64,000 bases of DNA from Hydrangea macrophylla (Eukaryota; Streptophyta; Magnoliopsida; Cornales; Hydrangeaceae): assembly GCA_033977485.1 (NCBI GenBank), contig CM066988.1:30810001-30874000 (forward strand). Direction: 5' to 3'. The notes under the pieces were generated by a model. The model was not told the origin of the DNA. It ran no database searches and worked only from the letters and a program-made list of their open reading frames with translations. Shown here one piece after another: positions 41,815 through 52,218 of this stretch. The translations under genes were made by a program, and so were the position numbers. The first letter of the stretch is position 1. Each line of letters begins with the position of its first letter.

Positions 41815-44150
41815 CTACCAAAAGTGAGATACAAATTTCGAATCACGATCTGATATAATCGAAACTGGGATACCATGAAGTCTCACAATCTCTCGGATGT
41901 AGATCATACTAAGAGTGTCTGCGGTGTCGGTTACCTTAATTGGTAAGAAATGTGCCGATTTAGTCAAACGGTCCACAATGACCCAAATAGCATTATGCTT
42001 ACGCAAGGTCCTAGGAAGTGCCGTAACAAAGTCCGTAGTGATATGCTCCCATTTCCACTCGGGAATAGGGAGAGGTTGTAACAAACCTGCGGGTCTCTGA
42101 TGCTCGGCCTTTACTTGTTGACAAACTGGACAACTTGCGACGAACTCGACAACTGCTCTTTTCAAGCCTTTCCACCAATACTGACGACGTAAATCATGGT
42201 ACATTTTCGTACCCCCCGGATGAACGGCGAAGCGGGAATGATGAAACTCTTTCAAAACATCCTCTCGACAAGCTACGGGAACAAAGATTCGGTTTCGAAA
42301 CCTCAAACCTCTATTATCATCGAAAGTCCAACCCTTTTCCAAATCTCCATTAAGCATACGGGACTTTAAGGACATGGTCTCATCATCGGATTTCTGTACT
42401 TCTAAAATTTGATTCAAAATTGACGGTTGAACAGTCAAAGTAAACAAAGTAGCTTGGTCGGGATTTTCTGTGCAATGAATCTCAAAATCATCAAGGTGTT
42501 CAAACATCCTCCACTCTTGGATAGGTAAATAGGCTAAGGTGCCACGGGGTTTACAACTAAGGGCATCGGCCACGACATTAGCCTTACCCGGATGATATTG
42601 TAAGTCAAAGTCATAATCTCCTAAATACTCCATCCAACGGCGTTGTCTCAAGTTAAGGTCTCGTTGAGTAAAAATATATTTGAGGCTTTTGTGATCGAAA
42701 AATACTTCAAATTTTTCACCATACAAGTAGTGTCTCCAACTTTTTAAAGCAAACACAACGGCGGCAAGTTCTAAGTCGTGAGTAGGGTAATTTTTCTCGT
42801 GAGGTTTCAACTGTCTCGAACCATAAGCTACAACTTTACCCTCTTGCATTAATACACAACCCAAACCTTCAAGTGAAGCGTCACAATAAATGGTATAGTT
42901 CAATCCACGCTCGGGAATAACAAGGATAGGTGCCGAAGTCAAACGATTTTTCAATTGTTGGAAAGCATTTTCACAAGAATCATCCCATATGAATTTCACT
43001 ACCTTCCTAGTAAGCTTAGTCATAGGCATAGCTAAACGAGAAAAGTTCTCAACGAAGCGACGGTAATAACCCGCTAGTCCCAAGAAACTACGGACTTCAA
43101 ATACATTCTTCGGTGACTGCCAATCTAGAACGGCCTCAATCTTAGAAGGATCAACGGATACCCCATCACCCGAAACAACATGACCAAGAAACTTCACTTC
43201 CGGTAACCAAAATTCACACTTAGAAAATTTTGCATACAAACGGTGCCCTCTCAAGACTTCTAATACAATTCGGAGATGTTCCTCATGTTTTTCTCTAGAA
43301 GGTGAATAGATTAATATGTCGTCTATGAATACAATCACAAACTTATCTAAGAATGGGCTAAAGATGCGGTTCATCAAATCCATGAAAGCGGCGGGTGCAT
43401 TCGTTAAACCGAATGGCATAACAAGAAACTCGAAATGACCATAACGTGAACGGAAAGCTGTCTTAGGAATGTCACAGTCGCGAACTCGCAATTGATGATA
43501 ACCCGACCTCAAGTCAATCTTAGAAAAACAAGTTGAACCACGGAGTTGGTCAAAAAGATCATCAATTCTGGGAAGCGGATATTTGTTCTTTATTGTAACG
43601 TGGTTTAGCTTACGATAGTCAATACACAATCGAAGTGATCCATCTTTCTTCTTTGCGAAAAGGACGGGTGCTCCCCAAGGGGAAGTACTAGGACGAATAA
43701 AACCTTTGAGTTGTAAATCTTCTAATTGTGTCTTTAATTCTTTCAACTCAGTGGGTGCCATACGATACGGTGGGATTGAAATTGGTGATGTACCGGGAAC
43801 TAAATCTATCGCGAATTCAATCTCACGGATAGGTGGCAAACCAGGTAAGTCCTCAGGAAAAACATCAGAATACTCACTAACAATCGGAGGAAATTCAATC
43901 AAAGTTGGCTCATCTTCATCGGAAAACAAACTAGCAAGGTAGTCATTGTGATTCCTTCTTTTGCATAAACTTTGAAGTGAACGCATCGGGAAGTCTAAGT
44001 GATCACCCTTAAAATAACCAAGGTCCCCGGAAGGTAACACAAAAGTAGCTCTTCTCTTGAAACAATCAATAAAGGCTCGGTAGGTAGTTAACCAGTCCAT
44101 ACCCAAAATTACATCAAAACTAAGCATGTCTATAATGATTAAATCAACAA
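41815..44150 (-). pseudogene. pol: Reverse transcriptase, RNase H and integrase, element D
   Basis: One 770-residue open frame. It starts with the end of protease ([11 protein letters not shown]), then RT with [25 protein letters not shown] and the catalytic FIDDILIYS, RNase H ([40 protein letters not shown]), and integrase (His pair [32 protein letters not shown]). All catalytic Asp residues are intact. It ends at one stop (SHFW, then TAG), so a single nonsense change separates it from the remainder of integrase. Confidence 0.94.
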
Positions 44151-44480
44151 TGATGTTCTTGTCGGCAAAACAAGTTCACAACCACGACATACCCGATCCA
44201 AGGGAACTAAACCTCCAACGGGAGTATCGACTAAAAGTGTAGAAGTTAAATGGCTCACTTCTAAATCCAAGGATGATGCACAAGATGAAGATATAAATGA
44301 ACATGATGTGCCGGTATCAATAACCATAGAAGCTCTAGAACTGAACACTAATAACGTACCTCGAATAACTGAAGCATCGGTTTTAGCTACGGAAGGTGCG
44401 GCGACAACAAGGTTGAACATAGTAGGAGGTGGCCTTGGGGCTTGCTGTCCTCCTCCACGATGTCCCACATGATGGTACTG
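44139..44480 (-). pseudogene. pol: Aspartic protease, element D, two frameshifts
   Basis: The open frame holds VIDTGTSCSFISSSCA, the Tekay-type protease site (usually D-T-G-A/S). One single-base frameshift near 44540 separates it from Gag, and another near 44160 separates it from the RT frame (the deduced [11 protein letters not shown] reading requires one extra base). Both lie in short T or C runs. Confidence 0.88.
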
Positions 44481-45769
44481 GCCTTTAGGAGCATTAGACT
44501 TGAAGCTCTGAGCAGAAGAACTGGCAGTGGTGATAAAAGAGGTGGCCTATAGTTCTGCTGATAAGGTCCCGGAAAAGGTGGACGAACTTGTGGTGGTACA
44601 ACTACCTGTGATGATGTCTGATTAAATGGACACTCTCTAAATATGTGGTTTGGGTCACCACAACCATAACAATTCCTTGGACCAAAGTTACCCCCTCCAC
44701 GGGAATGACCAAAACGATAAGAACCACGGGACTGAGATTGATGTGACTGAGATTTAGGCGGGAGCTGAGAAACTGGCTGAGCTTGAACAGGTATCGGAGA
44801 AGAATATGTAGAATGTTGAGGGACATACTCTTGCTTCTGCTTCTTGAATTGGTGTCCACTTGATGAACGTGACTGATTACCCTTTGATGGAGCACGGAAT
44901 TCTTTATCTTTCTTTGAACTCAAATACTCCTCCTCGAACACAAGTGCTTTCTGAACCACTTTACTATAGGAGTTTAATTCGAATCCAACAACTTTTGCAC
45001 AAAGTCCCTGACGAAGTCCATTCTCAAAAGTCCTAGCCTTAATTTTATCGTCGGCAGTGATATCGGGTGCAAAACGAGCCAAGTCCCCAAAACGAGCTTC
45101 ATAATCTGTAACGGACATCTCACCCTGACGAAGATTGAGGAATTCGATTCTCTTGGCATTACGAGCAACTGGTGGAAAATAATTATCGAGGAATAGCTGG
45201 GTAAAGGTGTTCCAAGACATACCCTCCAAAGTTTGCGTAGTAAGGACAAGTTCCCACCAAATCTGGGCTCGACCCGCCAATTGAAATGTAGCAGCATCTA
45301 TGCGGAGGTTATCTTCAACAATACCGAGATGTTCAAAGATACGAGTAATCCTCTTTAACCAAAGCTCCGCTTGAACAGGGTCTGTTTCTCCCGAGAAAAC
45401 TGGAGGATTCTTTCTACCAAATTCTCTCATAGCCGATTGTGCCCTCGGCTCCCCCTGAACAACAGGTACTACAGGAGCCACGCCGGCAGGAGCTACCGGT
45501 GGTGGTGGTATATCATTCCTTGCTGCTTGGGCAGCTTGAGTGAAATCCCTCATAGCAGCGGCCATCTCACGAAAGAACTGAGCTCCATCGGGAACTCCTG
45601 GAGTAGATTCAAGTATAGAAGCTGGAGTAGATTCAGTAGTAGGAACTGGAGCAGAAACGGATTAGGAAGACTGGGCTCCTCGACCTGCGGCTCCACCTCG
45701 GCCCCTAGCACGACCTCTAGCACGGCTAGGAGGTCGGCCTCTAGCACGGCCTCTAACACGCGGCGGTAT
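44387..45769 (-). pseudogene. gag: Gag of element D; start codon changed to ATA
   Basis: Continuous Gag from 45565 (MAAAMRDFTQAAQAARNDIP) includes the retrotransposon gag core (ELVLTTQTLEGMSWNTFTQL, VTDYEARFGDLARFAPD), a basic/Gln-rich linker and the CCHC knuckle CYGCGDPNHIFREC. Upstream in the same frame, 68 codons earlier, ATA at 45769-45767 is followed by PPRVRGRARGRPPSRARGRA, an Arg/Gly-rich N-terminus in which chromovirus Gags normally start with ATG. The frame then meets a TAA near 45662. Start codon and N-terminus are therefore both damaged. Confidence 0.9.
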
Positions 45770-46107
45770 AGCTAGGTAGAGAACAACTACGAGGTAACAA
45801 GGGATTAGATTTTTAACATCCTACTATACCTCTAATTCAATCATTTATCGAATCAAGATTATATTACCATAATCAATGTAAACACATAGAACATGAAAAC
45901 TTAACATGTAGTCATATAGTCCCGAAGGCATTCAACATATTGGCATGCTCACTAGGCCACTCAATACTTAATGCGATCTCTAAGGAGAACAATGGAAGTA
46001 CAAATAAAACTTACACATGTAGTAAATAAAAACAATTTTGCAAGTAAGCCCAAATTTAACTCCCATAGCCCCTAGGTATTCAAACCCGGTTAGCTCTAAT
46101 ACCAATC
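45770..46107 (-). promoter_or_regulatory. Primer-binding site and leader of element D
   Basis: On the minus strand TTGGTATTAGAGCTA (46105-46091) follows the LTR end GGGGCGTGACA by a few bases. It is close to the initiator tRNA-Met site TGGTATCAGAGC. The rest is an AT-rich leader of about 320 bp with no ORF. Confidence 0.88.
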
Positions 46108-46491
46108 TGTCACGCCCCGAAAGCCGAAGCGCGAGGAAAGAGAAAAGATAGAGAAATAGGGGAAAGAGAATTTAAAATCTTTTCCAGTTTTGTTTTGTTT
46201 GTCTTTGCATTTAAATGAGATGTAGATATATGTAGTACATGTGTGTGTATGTGTGGTCTACCCCTACACACCCAATTTAAAATATTTACCCACTTTAACC
46301 CTAGTAAAAAAAAATATTGTAATAAAATAAAATAATACCAATTAAGAAAAGAAAATAAATAAATGAATAAATAATTAAATATAGTGACACAAGTTCATAT
46401 AAATTCAAATACTGCCCCAAAATAATTAACAGGCTCACACTTAATTATTTAATTGCAGTTTTACCCTTAATTAAAATTTCAAGTTATTACA
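46108..46491 (-). repeat. 5' LTR of element D, internally deleted
   Basis: Only 384 bp: it starts TGTAATAACTTG at 46491 and ends GGGGCGTGACA at 46108. The first 300 bp equal the 3' LTR; then at about 46184 it jumps to the last 75 bp. The TATA-to-U5 part present in the left LTR is missing. ATTAC follows at 46492-46496 but no partner was found. Confidence 0.85.
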
Positions 46492-46680
46492 ATTACTTCA
46501 TTCATTTTGGGTTTGAATGTCAATAATTCTGATTTTCCAGTTTTCTTGGAAGATTTCAATCTGATTGTTTATTGTAAAAAGTTGAAGCATATAAATTATG
46601 ATTAAACTTAGAAATGTAACAAATTTCATTGAACCAATATGCATAATACTTACAAACTTGTCAATATTGATTATTTAATA

Positions 46681-46986
46681 CTCCATCCATCTCAAATTAA
46701 GAGTCCTTGATTCCATTTTATGATATCCCATTTTAAGAGTCACTTTTGAAAAGTCAATTTTGAAGAGTCATTTTAAGAGTCACTTTTGAAAAGTCAATGT
46801 ACTTTTATCACATTTTCTAGTTTACCCTTTACTCTATAAAAAAAAAAACTCCCACTTTTTCTTTGATGTGAATTTTGAAATTCAAAAGAACGATAATGAA
46901 AAATTGTAAAATTTCACAATAATAAAATATTTCACTTAAAAAGTTTGAATTCCCATAAAGAGACTCTTAATATGGGACAAAGGGAG
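46681..46986. mobile_element. Stowaway-type MITE
   Basis: A 306-bp element flanked by TA on both sides (46679-46680 and 46987-46988). The ends are CTCCATCCATCTCAAATTAA...GAGTC and GACTCTTAATATGGGACAAA...GGAG, close to the Stowaway consensus CTCCCTCCGTCCCA. No coding capacity. An internal direct repeat (AGAGTCACTTTTGAAAAGTC) occurs twice near 46735-46795. Confidence 0.88.
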
Positions 46987-46988
46987 TA

Positions 46989-47297
46989 TAACATTGTCTA
47001 CTATTTAAATTACTCACTAAAATGAATAATTAGAGTGACAGTACATAATCACTTTTTTAGTTCATCCACTTCTTTTCCGGTTGGATGTATTTGTATGCTT
47101 GATTGGAATGAAGTTGAAATTTGGAATTCACCTGCAGTAGGGCATCACTTTAGATTTGTTCCACCATATATGTATGAGCATAAATACAACTTATGTACAC
47201 GTGTGTATACTATAGATATATATAATCATCGAAAATTTACCTTTTATTCTGTTCATTTTATTTTTGAAACTACTATAATTGGTTGTTGAGTAGCTAA
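46989..47297. other. AT-rich stretch without a recognised gene
   Basis: An 84-codon open frame at 47035-47289 on the plus strand has no recognisable motif and is opposite the 3' flank of the RPA-like gene. I see no repeat here. Confidence 0.5.
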
Positions 47298-48070
47298 CTA
47301 TTCGAGCATTTGCCCCTCGTTAATTACGAAGTCACTCCATAGATTTAGTGATGTTGATTGTAGGCTGCAACATAAGTTATGTACAAGGTTTAAATATGTA
47401 TTAAGATAAACTCTTTTAATTATAAATTTGATACTTACTCATTTTGTAGAGTAATTTCTCTTTTATAAGTTACTTCACTATTTCCTTTTGTGATCACATG
47501 ACTTGGTTCGACCTTGGTGATGATCCCTAAGATGTCTGCATTTTATAATGCATTAAGTTGTCAATTTATGTAAACCATATGCTCATAGACAATACTATGA
47601 TGGTAAGCTAAAATTTAACATACCTATTGTATCTTGTTTATTGATGAAGGTGCTCTGAATATCTTTGAAGGGTAAAAAATCATAAGCAATGTTCTTCAAT
47701 TTTAAGCTTTGTTCAGCATCCCTAATATCAGTACTGTGTTGTAACGTTAGTTCAAACTTCGAATGAACATGCTCATAATTTGGATTGACTTTCTTGACAG
47801 TTCCATTGGATATAGTATACGTCTTGTTCTATAGGAGAAATCCTTCAAAATTTTCAATTAGCGCTCCAAAAATTATGACTTGTACTTTAGTCCCCTGCAT
47901 TTATTAGATGAATATAAAATTTTAGTCATTTGTTCAAAACACTTTAATATAACAATCTAAAACTAATTGAATTGTTACATACTGCTTCGCCAACCACAAT
48001 TACTTTTCGAAATTTTCCTTTGCCATTTTTGTAGTGCTCAACACTTCCTTGTCGTATGACCATCACCTTG
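47298..48070 (-). pseudogene. Replication protein A 1-like OB-fold gene relic with introns
   Basis: Four exons can be joined on the minus strand: about 48070-47993, 47894-47634, 47535-47439 and 47364-47298 (stop TAG). Introns have GT-AG ends (GTATGT...TGCAG, GTATGT...TGCAG, GTAAGT...TGCAG) and the reading frame is kept across all three. The protein reads GKGKFRKVIVVGEA, GTKVQVIIFGALIENFEGFL, NKTYTISNGTVKKVNPNYEH, DILGIITKVEPSHV and NLWSDF, which match the DNA-binding OB folds A and B of plant RPA70 proteins. One TAG interrupts exon 2 after GFLL. RPA-like genes are carried by plant Helitrons, and the Helitron Rep relic lies 1.4 kb upstream on the same strand. Confidence 0.75.
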
Positions 48071-49500
48071 ATGGTTCATATTTTTTGGAATAATTTGAGT
48101 GAATTAATGAGCATATATCGTACCATCGAAAAACCAATTATGATCATTAAGACAAAAATATAGAGAATACTCGAATCAGTTATAGAAGATTAATAAACTA
48201 CAAACATAGTAAAGATACACTAAGCATATACTGAAATCAATTCATAGGGGAAAAAATTCTATATACTATTGAATTAATTTTTTTTCCACTTATTTATTTG
48301 TTGAATAATAATTCCTGTTAAATTCTTACCCCTTGTCATTTTATTAATTCTTTCTTACATCTTTAACATTTTGAATATACCATTTTCTTCGTTCGTCACT
48401 TAATAATGCACATCTATTTCTTTTCATGACGATGTTATGTCATTTACCGTGAAGTTTGAGTAACAAAACTATTTCATACAATTTGATTAGAAGTAAGTTG
48501 CAAATCGATCATAATTAATCAAGCTTTCTTATACATTTCTATTTTCACTTTTAATTTTTTTTCAATCTACATGATCTAGTAAAATAGATATCTAAACTAA
48601 TTAAATTCTTTTACAAAAAGGTGTGACAGAGGAAATATTGCATAGTAAAATGATACAATTAAATTGATGTGTACCTTATGTGAAATAATCTTCTTAAAAG
48701 AAAATAAAATATGTTTATCTTGCAAGTTTGTCTATCAAATGATTATGATAAGTTGACAAACCACATCCATAAGACACCTTCCAGTGTGATATTCACTTAG
48801 CAACGTAACTATAGTAGAAAATAATCAAAATATACAACTATTTTGTAATTTTACTTTAGTTTTAATAACCAAGTCTATATATGAAAAAAATTCTATTGAA
48901 CAAAAAAATCAAATTTGTTGAATGTGAAACAGAGAAAATGAAATATCTTTTAGCACATTTTATTATTAAGAAAACAACTCAAATAGAAATAATTAAATTA
49001 TTAGGTGGAAAGAGCCAACATTATATAAACAAATAATAGAAATTATAACAGATTCAAAAGAATAAAACAAATTGTTAAATTAGTGCAACGGTCCAACTTT
49101 TATAATAAACATAGAAACTGTAAAATAACAAAAACCATGTTTTCCTAAAGTGTAATTGACCGATAACAATTATTAACAAAAAATACTTCAACGTTGAATA
49201 TTTGTAATATTTTCGATATTCGTGTACATCAGTATATATATCATGTCATAGGTGTGGTTGATTCTAAGTCTTATTATTCTGAAATAAGTTTAGATGTATT
49301 TTAGGTAGCAACATTAGTATACAAATAGAAATTGAAAGCAGATAAAAGTGGTTTGATTGCTTAGATTTTTTTGTTAGTAGATCACACATAGGAAAATAAA
49401 AACATAAATTGAAAGCAAATAAAAGTAGTTTTGAATTTTTTTTTAAAAAACCAAAATAGTCAATGGTTGCTCAATTTAAGAAGTAGTTGCCTTTGTCGCA
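48071..49500. other. AT-rich stretch between RPA-like and Rep relics
   Basis: About 1.4 kb, very A/T-rich. I see no protein motif, tandem repeat or helicase homology. The helicase half of a Helitron protein would be expected here and appears to be missing. Confidence 0.5.
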
Positions 49501-49504
49501 GTTG

Positions 49505-50340
49505 ACAAGTGTCATCCAATTTCTCCTTTTGGAAACAGAAGAGGATAATGTAAAGGATCATAACAATTGTAATAACATTTCACTCTATGTCTATGACCTG
49601 AATGGGCATGTACTATAATATTTAATTCAAGCTGTGCATTTGGATGATTGCCTTCAATCCATATTGCAGCAACTTGTTCAGCTGTTGGTACATTATAAAC
49701 TCGTCCAATCGAACATCCTTTGTAATACATATTTGCAAATTGTCAGACAGAGGTCTTTCAATCTCCATAAGAATTGTGCATATGGATTTCCTTCAAGAAC
49801 TTTGATGAGTTGCTTTACTATGTTCTCATTCAACTTTGGACATTCCAGTTTATTTATTCTGTTCTGGTCCTCATTATGGGCATCATAGAAATATAATTGA
49901 AAATAGCAAGGACCATTTTGACAAAAAAATGTTGGTGGCTCATAATCAAAATTTTTTGCACCACAATAAGTACAAAATGGTTTTGACTGTAATTCATAAG
50001 GTTCTAAACACGTGGGATCGATAAATATCTCCCCTATAGATAGGTAAGTTGAAAAATAAGCATGATAACATGTCTAAAGCATAACCTAGTTAATTTAAGA
50101 GGTATAATCCAAAAACTTTAGATTTGTATTCCACTAATTGGCCTCTAAGCAGCCAATGGATTTTGTATTTTACCACTTGCATCCTGTGTTTGATAATTAT
50201 TTTCACCTTCCGCTATTGAAGTGTTAGCAGCTACCCTTCTCTTCTTCCTTGTGTCTCTAGTATTATGAATATAAAGTTCTCTTTCCGCATCATTGAACGA
50301 CGCATACCAGTTTTTTCTATTTCTCTATGATGCCATTTTC
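49505..50340 (-). pseudogene. Helitron Rep/helicase N-terminal relic
   Basis: Minus-strand frames include, in order: RKNWYASFNDAERELYIHNT (about 50320), a Cys-rich finger CTYCGAKNFDYEPPTFFCQN (about 49990-49935), GNPYAQFLWRLKDLCLTIC (about 49800-49745), then after a frameshift RVYNVPTAEQVAAIWIEGNH, and HSGHRHRVKCYYNCYDPLHY, PLLFPKGEIG (ending about 49512). This order and wording match the N-terminal domain of plant Helitron proteins. The catalytic HUH replicase and helicase are not present. At least one frameshift and several stops break it. Confidence 0.85.
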
Positions 50341-51408
50341 CCCTAAAAGTTTGTGTACAATTCCCTAAATAAAAAAATAATGAATTTCAATTAAGGATAA
50401 CACCATATGAAGGCATGTATATATGCTCATTCATAGTTATGTAAATATGTCAACCACTTTAGTGTTTAAAACGTTCTTTTTACCTTGTTTTGTAAAACTA
50501 ATTAGTAATTGTTAGACAATATTTATTTGCAAGCAAGAAATATACAATTATATCATCATAATCATAAGACTACAATACGAAAACCTTGTATCATTGTATT
50601 GTTAGATCAGAGGTGTTGAACTAACCCTTGTTTTAGTTGCATGTACATACACAAATAAGTGGTTCATATTTTGCCACGTGTATAGTATATATAGTGATTT
50701 TATATAGTTTCTTCTTTGTTTTACATGTATATTTGTGACATTAACGTTAGTACAACTTTTGATAGGATAGCTCACTGCCCATCTATCTATGATATACCTT
50801 AAAATGTTTGCCTTTACAGATTGAGTCAAGCCAATATAAGAAATAGCAATTGGCATTTTACTGATTTTCTGACTGGCCGGTATTCATATTATAAGTACTA
50901 AAGATCAAATACAAAACAGGGGAAAGAAAACAAAAAGACACTAATTAGTGATATGTGACATGGCCTGGGACTATTTTTTTTTTTTTAAGCAAATAGATGC
51001 ATCACTTAATACAATAATTTATAACATGTAATTCAGAACCAATTAATATATATACCACTTCTATAATTATGTGTCTGTGAGTGATGATGTAATAAAACTT
51101 AAGTTATATAGAATGAATGAGTCAACCACTTTTTGTTATTATTAGTTTGATTACAACCACTCCAATCTATTAAATTTCATTATGATCTTTAGTTGTAATT
51201 CATTTGACAAAAAACACTTTGCATTGCTATTATTTTTGTAGCATGGGTTAATATGAAATGGTTAAAGATATATATATATATTACATATCACTTTTCAATT
51301 TAGTACAACCCAAATTGTTCTATTATCGATCAAGGTTAACAAATTATAATAAGTTATAAATTCTTATGATTGAAAAATGGTATTATGAAACCAATATATA
51401 TTACCCAT
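50341..51408. other. AT-rich stretch left of element E
   Basis: No convincing gene. Short (AT) runs occur near 51280. CCCAT at 51404-51408 is the left target duplication of element E. Confidence 0.6.
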
Positions 51409-52063
51409 TGTTTGGTTGGAAAATTTATAAGTGTGTGCGAGCGTGCCAGGCAAGCAAATTGCCAATGTGTGTGAGTGATTATCCAAACTGCGCCTCACCA
51501 GGGAATTGTGGTGACGTTCGATGCCTTGAACAGGACTTTAATTGTGTAAAGATGTAACTAACTGAAGAACTTCGAACTGATTAAATTAAAATCTACTCCT
51601 AAATAAAACAGTAAAATGACTAAAAGTAATTTAACTACTTTTATTAAATTAAAGAAACTACAATCTAACCTTGAAGATAACTTCGAAGGTGTTCTACTCC
51701 TAATTCTAAGTATCTAGATAACAATACAATAGATGTATTGAGAGATATATGTTGATGTTTGATCGAAGGATCTCTTTCAAATACACAATCCTTCTATTTA
51801 TAGACATAGAGGCCTCAGTAACTTAATTCGAATGTTCCCTCCTATTTTCAAACTGATAACTGCCTTTATCCGTGGCATTCCCTCACATTGACAACTGTCC
51901 TTCAATTATCCCATGATGTTCAACACGTGTCTTCCATTAACAAAAATGGATTAACTTCAACTGCCTATAACGGTTTTCTTGTCAATCAATTTCCACCAAT
52001 TATCTTGCCACATCACATCCTGTGTGTCAAACTTGTATTGGTTGAATATTTTCATCACAAACA
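51409..52063 (-). repeat. 3' LTR of element E
   Basis: 655 bp with ends TGTTTG...CAAACA (perfect 6-bp inverted ends). By eye it is identical to the 5' LTR at 58409-59063, exactly 7,000 bp away. The polypurine tract GGCGCGGGGGGTAA lies beside it (52077-52064). CCCAT flanks it on the left. Confidence 0.96.
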
Positions 52064-52218
52064 TTACCCCCCGCGCCATTTTCCTTTTTGTTTAAAAAAG
52101 ATAATGGTGATCGTGGTCAAACCATACTGGGCAGTTACTACCTTATGCAGTACTTTAAATTGCATAATCATCTCTTCAATCCATTCCAAACCATCGCTTT
52201 TACTTGATCCTTGAGCCC

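Noticed and set aside
41178..43942. Plus-strand ORFs inside element D
   Set aside because: Antisense shadows of the D polyprotein.
47035..47289. 84-codon plus-strand ORF as a gene
   Set aside because: No motif, and it lies just past the RPA-like gene end in AT-rich DNA.
51366..51557. ORFs in the E LTRs (51366-51557 and 58366-58557)
   Set aside because: Reverse-strand readings of the LTR, identical because the LTRs are identical; no coding evidence.
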